Assembly: GCA_017530275.1 (NCBI GenBank)
Contig: JAFXMP010000160.1
Span: forward strand, 1 to 19,554
Direction: 5' to 3'
Length of the DNA stretch: 19,554 nucleotides
Source of the DNA: Clostridia bacterium
GTDB lineage: Bacteria; Bacillota_A; Clostridia; Christensenellales; Aristaeellaceae
Every line of letters begins with the position of its first letter. Position 1 is the first letter of the stretch. Under the pieces are notes generated by a model. The model was not told where the DNA came from and ran no database searches. It was given only the letters and a program-made list of their open reading frames with translations. Positions 13,869 to 19,554 of the stretch are shown piece by piece. The position numbers and the translations under genes were made by a program.

Positions 13869-16029
13869 GCTGATCGCGGCGCTGTGCCTGGCGGCGGCGC
13901 TGCTGCTGGGGCTGTGCGGCATGGGCCTGGCGGAAGAAAGCGCATCCGCCGTTCCGCCGGAATACAAGTTAGCGGCCCAGTCCTCCCGGTTCAACCTGTA
14001 CGTGCGGGAAGACACCCTGGCCATCATCCTGGAAAGCAAGCTGAACGGCAGCCTGCTCTACTCCACCGTGCAGAATCCCGATGATTTCAAGGATCAGGCC
14101 GCCTGGAAGGGCTTTTATCAAAGCGGCATCGTGATGGAATTTATCGAGGATGTGAAAAGCACCAACACCCAGGCGGATTTCATCAACATGGAAGCCCAGA
14201 TCCGGATGACCTACCTGGACAACGGCTTTTCCGCCGACGTGATCTTCCCCGCATACGGCGTGGGCTATACCGCCGTGGTGACGCTGGATGAACGGGGCCT
14301 TACGGTCACGATCCCCCAGGACAAAATCATCAACGGGGAAACGGAAGAACACCGCTACACCGTATCCACCTTTACCGTGTACCCCTTCCTGGGCCACAGC
14401 GTGCTGGGGCAGGATGAAGGCTATATGATCATTCCGGACGGACAGGGCGCGCTGATCGAATTGAAGGACAACGAAAAGCGCTTCTCCTCTCCCTTCGACC
14501 GGCCTGTGTACGGCACCAACATCGGCATCGAGGACACGGTCAATTCCCGCTGGAGCGTAGGCACCGAGCCGGTGATCATGCCGGTATTCGGCATGGTGCA
14601 TACCGCCGATCAAATCGGCTTCCTGGGCGTGATCGAGCAGGGCGACAGCGCCGCCCGCATCCGCGCCTATCCCAACGGGGCCAACAATTTAAGCTTTGAC
14701 TGGATCAGCGCCAAATACACCTACCGGATGGTGTACAAGCAGCCCACCGGCCCCTCCTCCGGCGCTGTGGATATGCTCACCGAAGCGCCCCGCGTCTTTG
14801 ATATCGTTCAGCATTTCCTGCTGGCCGACGGGGAAGAAGCCACCTATGCCGGTCTGGCCATCGCCTGGCGGGAGTACATGGAAGAAAAAGGCTTCTTCGC
14901 CAACGCGGACGCGGAACGCCCCTTCGACGTGGAAGTGGATTTCCTGGGCGTTGAGCGTGAAAACGACGTGCTGGGCAAAACGGACGTGGTCATGACCACC
15001 TTCCAGCAGGCGGGCGAGATCCTGGAATCCATGAAAACCGACGGCGTGGACCAGGTGTCGGTGATCTATCGCGGCTGGCAGGCCAACGGCCTCACCGGCG
15101 GCGTGCCCACGGCCTACAGTCCGGCAGGCTCCCTGGGCGGCAGCGGAGGCTTGGAAGCACTGATTCGGAAATGCGACGGCCTGGGCGTGGATTTCTCTCT
15201 GGAAGCGGATTTCCTTTCGCTGAATACCGAAACCCATCCCACCCTGACCTATTCCGCATTCAAAAAAATTACCAGCCAAACCTGGAGCCGTCCCACCTTC
15301 GGCCCGGTGTACGATACCCTGTACTACCTGGCCCCGGACCGTTCCCAGGCTGTGGCTCAGGATGCCCTGAACGCCATGCGTTCCGCCAAGGTGCCCGGCG
15401 TTGAGCTGACGGGCATCACCCAGCTGATGGCGGATTACTACTACCAGAACCATTATCAGGAATCCGGAAAACTGGCTGAAATCTACAAGGAAATCGCCTT
15501 TTCCGCGGCGAATAATTTCCGTACCACGCTGAAATCCGCCAACGCGTATCTGTGGCCCTGCGCAAGCGCCCTGAACGATCTGCCCGTTACCGGCTCCGAT
15601 TACGCTTACGTCAGCCAGGATGTGCCGCTGCTGGCTATCGCCCTGTCCGGGAAAATGCCGGCGTATCTGGAATATGTGAACTTCCAGGCCAACGCGCACA
15701 AATTCTTCCTGCGGCTGGCGGAACAGGGCACGCGCCCCTGCTTCCTCCTGACCATGGAAGACCCCATCGAACTGCAGAACACCAATTCCTCCGATATTTA
15801 TTCCGCCCGCTGGGATCTGTACCGGGTCACGCTGGCCATGTGGTATGCTCAGCTGAAGGAACTGCATGAAAGCATCGGCGGCGCATCCATCATCGCCCAC
15901 GATATTCTGGGCGACATCACCCGGGTCACCTGGTCCAACGGCGTGAAGGTCTATTTGAACTATGGTGAAGCCGAAGGCGAGCTGGACGGCGTCGTACTGG
16001 AACCCATGAGCTGGAAGGCGGTGAACTGA
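13852..16029 (+). CDS. DUF5696-type secreted protein, glycosidase-like architecture
   Basis: A 725-residue exported protein of a family I recall as DUF5696, of unknown function. The TTG start at 13852 is preferred: GAGGTG lies ten bases upstream and gives a clean signal peptide (SGRFKLIAAL... cut near GLAEE). The alternative ATG at 13831 has no ribosome site and adds polar residues. Residues 40-300 look like a mutarotase-type beta-sandwich; about 355-640 alternates strands and helices as in a TIM barrel (VDQVSVIYRGW, GVDFSLEADF, VPGVELTG, TRPCFLLTMED); 640-725 forms a closing beta region. That order resembles GH36/GH101-type enzymes. Acidic residues on barrel strand ends (Glu451, Asp453, Glu518, Asp582, Glu636, Asp637) are candidate catalytic groups, but I cannot assign them. 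It overlaps the NHL/Yip1 gene by 17 bases and the next permease starts two bases after its stop. Confidence 0.75.
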   Translation: MSGRFKLIAALCLAAALLLGLCGMGLAEESASAVPPEYKLAAQSSRFNLYVREDTLAIILESKLNGSLLYSTVQNPDDFKDQAAWKGFYQSGIVMEFIEDVKSTNTQADFINMEAQIRMTYLDNGFSADVIFPAYGVGYTAVVTLDERGLTVTIPQDKIINGETEEHRYTVSTFTVYPFLGHSVLGQDEGYMIIPDGQGALIELKDNEKRFSSPFDRPVYGTNIGIEDTVNSRWSVGTEPVIMPVFGMVHTADQIGFLGVIEQGDSAARIRAYPNGANNLSFDWISAKYTYRMVYKQPTGPSSGAVDMLTEAPRVFDIVQHFLLADGEEATYAGLAIAWREYMEEKGFFANADAERPFDVEVDFLGVERENDVLGKTDVVMTTFQQAGEILESMKTDGVDQVSVIYRGWQANGLTGGVPTAYSPAGSLGGSGGLEALIRKCDGLGVDFSLEADFLSLNTETHPTLTYSAFKKITSQTWSRPTFGPVYDTLYYLAPDRSQAVAQDALNAMRSAKVPGVELTGITQLMADYYYQNHYQESGKLAEIYKEIAFSAANNFRTTLKSANAYLWPCASALNDLPVTGSDYAYVSQDVPLLAIALSGKMPAYLEYVNFQANAHKFFLRLAEQGTRPCFLLTMEDPIELQNTNSSDIYSARWDLYRVTLAMWYAQLKELHESIGGASIIAHDILGDITRVTWSNGVKVYLNYGEAEGELDGVVLEPMSWKAVN

Positions 16030-16031
16030 GC

Positions 16032-17138
16032 ATGGGAAACTGGCTGTATGAAAAGGTTTTGCCTCTGCTGGAATATGTTCCTTACGCCTTGCTGATCGGC
16101 GTATGCATAGCGCTGGTTGCCGCATTTATTTACGCGATCGTGCGCACGGCGCAGAAAAAGCCCGTGCAGCGCGGGGTCCGGGAATCCCTTTGGGGCTATT
16201 TCTTCATCTTCCCCTGGATGGTGGGTATCTGCATTTTCTTCCTCAGCGGCGTTGCCAATTCCCTGCTGTATTCCTTCTATAACCTGAAGCTGGATAACGG
16301 CCTGCAATTGATCCCCCTGACCGGGGAGGACGCGCTGGGAAATACGGTATATACCCCCCTGGCCAATTACATTTCCGTATTCAACAAAGAACTGAACTAT
16401 CCCGTCACCCTGGCGAATTTCGCCGTCAGCCTGATTTTGCAATTGCCCGTCATCATCGCGTTCTCTTTGATCATCGCTTTGATGCTCAACGGGAGGATCA
16501 AGGGCCGCGGCATCTTCCGCACCATCTTTTTCCTGCCGGTCATCATCGCCACTGGCCCTGTCATGAATCAGCTGACCGCCCAGGGCGTGTCCAGCGTGCC
16601 CATGGTGAGCCAGAACGTGATCACTTCCGTGCTTGCGGGCATGCCGGAATTCATCGCCACCCCCATCAGCGATCTGTTTTCCCAATTGATCCTGATCCTG
16701 TGGAATTCGGGCATCCAAATCCTGATTTTCCTGGCGGGCTTGCAGAAGGTGCCCACGGCCATGTATGAAGCGGCCAAAATCGACGGCGCTTCCGGCTGGG
16801 AAACCTTCTGGAAGATCACCCTGCCCACCCTGCGCTCCATGATCCTGCTTAACTCCATCTACACCGTGGTCACCCTGGCCACTGGCAGTACCAACCCCAT
16901 CATTGACCTGATTTACAACGCCACCTACGCCGTCACGAAGGGCTACTCCTACGCCGCGGCAATGACCTGGATGTACACCGTCATCGTGGCGATCCTGCTT
17001 TTGATCACTTTCCTGGTCGTCAAAGAAAAGAAGGAAAAGAAGAGCAACGATATCTGGCGGCGGGATGTGGAAAGCGCCAGGCGCGGCATGCAGAGCAAAA
17101 AGGTGCAGAAAATGCTGGAAAGGGGGAAAGCGGCATGA
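16032..17138 (+). CDS. CUT1 ABC transporter permease 3, long atypical form
   Basis: A 368-residue membrane subunit. It has the usual six-helix core plus an extra N-terminal helix at about 14-38 followed by a basic linker, and an extended loop at 85-122. The EAA loop is at 246-268 (EAAKIDGASG...LPTLR). The C-terminal 35 residues after the last helix (331-368) are highly charged and longer than usual. The start lies two bases after the DUF5696 stop, with a GGAAGG-type ribosome site inside that gene. It overlaps permease 4 by ATGA. Sequence differences from permease 1 show the two are not recent duplicates. Partner and substrate are inferred from position only. Confidence 0.9.
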   Translation: MGNWLYEKVLPLLEYVPYALLIGVCIALVAAFIYAIVRTAQKKPVQRGVRESLWGYFFIFPWMVGICIFFLSGVANSLLYSFYNLKLDNGLQLIPLTGEDALGNTVYTPLANYISVFNKELNYPVTLANFAVSLILQLPVIIAFSLIIALMLNGRIKGRGIFRTIFFLPVIIATGPVMNQLTAQGVSSVPMVSQNVITSVLAGMPEFIATPISDLFSQLILILWNSGIQILIFLAGLQKVPTAMYEAAKIDGASGWETFWKITLPTLRSMILLNSIYTVVTLATGSTNPIIDLIYNATYAVTKGYSYAAAMTWMYTVIVAILLLITFLVVKEKKEKKSNDIWRRDVESARRGMQSKKVQKMLERGKAA

Positions 17139-18124
17139 GCATAACGGATATGGAATTGAAGGAAAGAAAAAAGTCTATCCGGAAAGAAAAATTCAAAAAG
17201 CGCATGCTGGGCAGCGCCGATAAGCGGGGCTTGCTCATGACCGTCGTGGTCTATGTGCTGCTCATCACCATCGCGTTCATTTATCTCTATCCCGTGCTGT
17301 ACATGTTCTCCCGTTCCCTCATGACCCGCAGCGACCTGCTGGATGCTTCCGCCAAATGGCTTCCCTCCCAAGTTACCGGGAAAAACTACCAAGACGCCGT
17401 CCTTACTCTGGATTACTGGAACAGCCTGTGGAAGAACCTGGTGCTGGCGCTGCTTCCCACCATCTGCCAGGTGTTCATCTGCTCCATGGTGGGCTACGGC
17501 TTCGCCCGGTATAAATTCCCGCTGAAGGGCTTCTGGATGGCTGTGCTGCTTCTGGCATTCCTTTTGCCTACCCAAGTCACGTCCCTGCCCAATTACCTTA
17601 CCTTCTCCCGCCTCAAGCTGGCGGATGGCACGGTGAAGCCCTTCGTGATTACCGCCATTCTGGGTCAGGGATTCAAGAGCGTGCTGTGCGTGCTGATCTT
17701 CTATAATTTCCACCGGCAGACGCCCCAGTCCCTGGTGGAAGCTGCGGAAATTGACGGCGCGGGGCACTTCAAGGCCTACTGGCGCATCGCCGTGCCGCTG
17801 TGCACCGCCGCTATCGTGGTGGTCACCCTGTTCAGCTTTGTATGGTACTGGAATGAAACCACCCTGGTGAGAGAGTACCTGGGCTACGGCCACACCCGCG
17901 CCAAAGGCCTGACCACCCTGATGATCGAATTGCAAAAGTTCGAGGATTCCTACAACACCACTTTCGACGCCCGGGCAAGCTCTGTAACCTCCACCAACAA
18001 GATCAACGACGCCATCCGTATGGCGGGCACCATGCTGGCTATTGCCCCGCTGCTGATTTTGTACTTCGTGCTGCAAAAGCAGTTTGTGGAATCGGTGGAT
18101 CGGGCGGGTATCACAGGCGAGTAA
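17135..18124 (+). CDS. CUT1 ABC transporter permease 4
   Basis: A 329-residue membrane subunit with a basic, lysine-rich N-terminus (10-30) before the first helix (33-56). Further helices lie near 101-123, 133-150, 168-192, 225-243 and 295-313. The EAA loop is at 202-225 (EAAEIDGAG...VPLCTA). A long external loop (about 246-292) includes a Ser/Thr/Asn-rich part and is larger than in permease 2. The start overlaps the previous stop by four bases. It likely pairs with permease 3 and serves the binding protein encoded downstream. Confidence 0.9.
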   Translation: MSITDMELKERKKSIRKEKFKKRMLGSADKRGLLMTVVVYVLLITIAFIYLYPVLYMFSRSLMTRSDLLDASAKWLPSQVTGKNYQDAVLTLDYWNSLWKNLVLALLPTICQVFICSMVGYGFARYKFPLKGFWMAVLLLAFLLPTQVTSLPNYLTFSRLKLADGTVKPFVITAILGQGFKSVLCVLIFYNFHRQTPQSLVEAAEIDGAGHFKAYWRIAVPLCTAAIVVVTLFSFVWYWNETTLVREYLGYGHTRAKGLTTLMIELQKFEDSYNTTFDARASSVTSTNKINDAIRMAGTMLAIAPLLILYFVLQKQFVESVDRAGITGE

Positions 18125-18137
18125 ACAACTGAATCAA

Positions 18138-18153
18138 AGCCCCTCGTTGGGCT
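18138..18153 (+). other. Small hairpin before the second binding-protein gene
   Basis: AGCCC (18138-18142) and GGGCT (18149-18153) enclose six bases in the 57-base gap between permease 4 and the next gene. No T run follows. It may trim or stabilise RNA so the binding protein is made in excess, as in other sugar ABC operons, but the stem is short. Confidence 0.25.
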
Positions 18154-18181
18154 ATTGATAAATCAAAAGGAGGAAACAAAC

Positions 18182-19554
18182 ATGAAAAAACTGGTATCCC
18201 TGCTGCTGGTTCTGGCCATGGCGCTGTCCCTGTGCGGCTTTGCCGCCGCGGAAAACACCGTGCCTGAACTGAACACCACCGACGACATCACGATCACCTT
18301 CTTTACCTGGGATGACTTTGAACTGACCCAGGCTCTGGCCGACAAGTTCCACGAACTGCATCCCAACATCACCGTGGAAATCATCCAGACCACCACGGGC
18401 GACTGCACCGCTACCCTGACCAACCTGGCGGCGGACAACAACCTGCCCGACGTGTTCTTCTGGCTGGACCTGGATCCCCTCATGGCCAATCCCATGTGCC
18501 TGGACATCGCTCCCTATCTGGAAGCCGATGAGGAAGCCCAGACCGAGCTCTACTCTTCCCTGCGCCGCGTGGGTTATGTGGACGGCCAGCGCTGCTACTT
18601 CATGCCCGGCGAATTCCTGCCCGCCGTGATCTACCTGGATAAGGCTGTGTTCGATAAGCTGAACAAGGAACTGCCCCCTCAGGATTGGACCTGGGAAGAT
18701 ATGCTGGACCTGATCGAAACGATGACTGATCCCGCTCAGGGCATCTGGGCCTATAACTTCTACATGGGACCCCTGACCCTCGGCCCCGTGGCGCTCACCG
18801 ATAACGCCATCGGCGAATTCGGCTGGGACGGCGAAAACTACCATTTCGACACCGGCTGGGTGGAAATGACGGAAAAGCAGAGCGAATATGCCCGTCTGGG
18901 CTATCAGGCCATCCAGGGCAGCGATGCTTATCTGGCCGTGGTGCCCGATGACATGTGGCCCGGCGAATCCGGCCACGTGGCCATCCAGATGGACGCTTAC
19001 TGGACCATGAACAACATCTATACCCAGCCTGCCGCCCTGGAACGGGGCCTGCAGATGGTACCCTACAACGCTCCTCTGGGCGAAGACACCGACAACGCGG
19101 GCCAGTTCGGCTGGATCGACATGGTATCCATCTCCGCCACCACCGAGCATCCCCGCGAAGCCTACGAAGTGGCCAAGTTCCTCACCTGGGGCAAGGAAGG
19201 CTGGCTGGAGCGCGCCAACCAGTACGGCGTGCTGACCAATGAAGCGGGCGACAAGATCTACCGCCTGCCCGGCAGCCTGCCCATGGTGCAGGATGACGAA
19301 GTGAACGCCGCCATGGCTCCCCTGTTCCCCGACCTGGGCTACTGGAACGATTGGACCGAATACCTGGCCAACATCCAGAATCCCGTCACCTTCGGCGGCC
19401 GCACCATCCCCGGCTTCAACACCTTCATCACCGACTACTATCATGGCTCTGACTACAATGGCTACACCGGTATCGAAGCCGCCATTAACGCTGGCGCCAT
19501 CGATCCCTACGACTACACCGACGCATTGAACGCCGCCGGCCGCCAGTACTATGA
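18182..19554 (+). CDS. ABC transporter sugar-binding protein (cut by window end)
   Basis: The frame from ATG 18182 stays open for 457 codons to the window edge without a stop. AAAGGAGG at 18166-18173 is a strong ribosome site. Residues 1-23 are a signal (KKLVSLLLVLAMALSL, cut after AAA); the cysteine at 18 follows Leu, so a lipobox is not canonical. The mature part has the family-1 binding fold: ITITFFTWDD start, PDVFFWLD near 95, AVIYLDKAVFDKL, an aromatic-rich hinge with many Trp/Tyr (suits sugar stacking), and EAYEVAKFLTWG. It lacks the N-terminal modules of the first binding protein. It probably serves permeases 3 and 4. The C-terminus lies outside the window; most relatives are 430-560 residues long. 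Confidence 0.9.
   Translation, partial: MKKLVSLLLVLAMALSLCGFAAAENTVPELNTTDDITITFFTWDDFELTQALADKFHELHPNITVEIIQTTTGDCTATLTNLAADNNLPDVFFWLDLDPLMANPMCLDIAPYLEADEEAQTELYSSLRRVGYVDGQRCYFMPGEFLPAVIYLDKAVFDKLNKELPPQDWTWEDMLDLIETMTDPAQGIWAYNFYMGPLTLGPVALTDNAIGEFGWDGENYHFDTGWVEMTEKQSEYARLGYQAIQGSDAYLAVVPDDMWPGESGHVAIQMDAYWTMNNIYTQPAALERGLQMVPYNAPLGEDTDNAGQFGWIDMVSISATTEHPREAYEVAKFLTWGKEGWLERANQYGVLTNEAGDKIYRLPGSLPMVQDDEVNAAMAPLFPDLGYWNDWTEYLANIQNPVTFGGRTIPGFNTFITDYYHGSDYNGYTGIEAAINAGAIDPYDYTDALNAAGRQYY

Noticed and set aside
11754..14039. A 761-codon open frame on the minus strand
   Set aside because: It is antisense to the NHL/Yip1 and DUF5696 genes. Its translation is rich in His, Gln and Gly with no domain sense, which is a typical shadow of a GC-rich codon pattern.
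18152..19444. A 430-codon minus-strand frame
   Set aside because: It is antisense to the second binding-protein gene, whose plus frame has a signal peptide, a strong ribosome site and family motifs.

Overview
The window reads as a moderately GC-rich, low-complexity-free chromosome segment from an anaerobic, saccharolytic member of the Clostridia (Firmicutes). The reasons are strong AGGAGG-type ribosome sites, clostridial ferredoxins, a D-lactate-dehydrogenase-type enzyme, a DUF6809-type small protein, and large CUT1 sugar-transport clusters with GH43 enzymes, a style typical of gut or rumen plant-fibre degraders. No rRNA, tRNA or CRISPR array was seen, and the species cannot be named from the sequence.

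Region 1 (1-2110, + strand) is a redox operon. It holds a two-cluster ferredoxin-like protein (137-832), a D-2-hydroxyacid/D-lactate dehydrogenase with an unusual cysteine-rich tail (870-1907), and a one-cluster ferredoxin (1921-2109). The first 60 bases carry a palindrome plus what looks like a divergent minus-strand promoter and ribosome site, so a minus-strand gene probably starts just left of the window.

Region 2 (about 2300-4290) is a decayed mobile or prophage island. It contains a terminator-like hairpin, a DUF6809-type gene, a frameshifted small ORF, a minus-strand 18-codon micro-ORF with a very good ribosome site and its own terminator, and a minus-strand chimera. In the chimera a truncated IS transposase runs in frame into an SH3b cell-wall-binding domain from a lysin-like protein. 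A short open frame abutting the island overlaps the next gene start by ATGA and may be the tail of a broken gene.

Region 3 (4289-6880) encodes two GH43 glycosidases. The first has no signal peptide and is probably cytoplasmic. The second is secreted and arabinanase-like, with a C-terminal beta domain and its own good sigma-A promoter. A repeat-rich spacer (6901-7014) with five heptamers and an inverted partner follows.

Region 4 (7115 to the right edge) is the main interest. It is one long, tightly packed + strand operon in near mirror layout: a 954-residue solute-binding protein with two added beta-sandwich modules; two CUT1 permeases; a secreted NHL-propeller/TPR/Yip1 membrane protein; a DUF5696-type secreted protein with glycosidase-like architecture; two more, atypical CUT1 permeases; and a second solute-binding protein cut by the window end. 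No ATPase gene is present, so a shared MsmK/UgpC-type ATPase elsewhere is inferred.

Working model (inference): the secreted GH43 and perhaps the DUF5696 protein trim an arabinose-containing or otherwise branched glycan at the cell surface. The two binding proteins deliver products to two permease pairs, and the cytoplasmic GH43 finishes the degradation. The NHL/Yip1 protein would be a membrane scaffold or sensor joining the two transporters. The substrate is not shown by the sequence.
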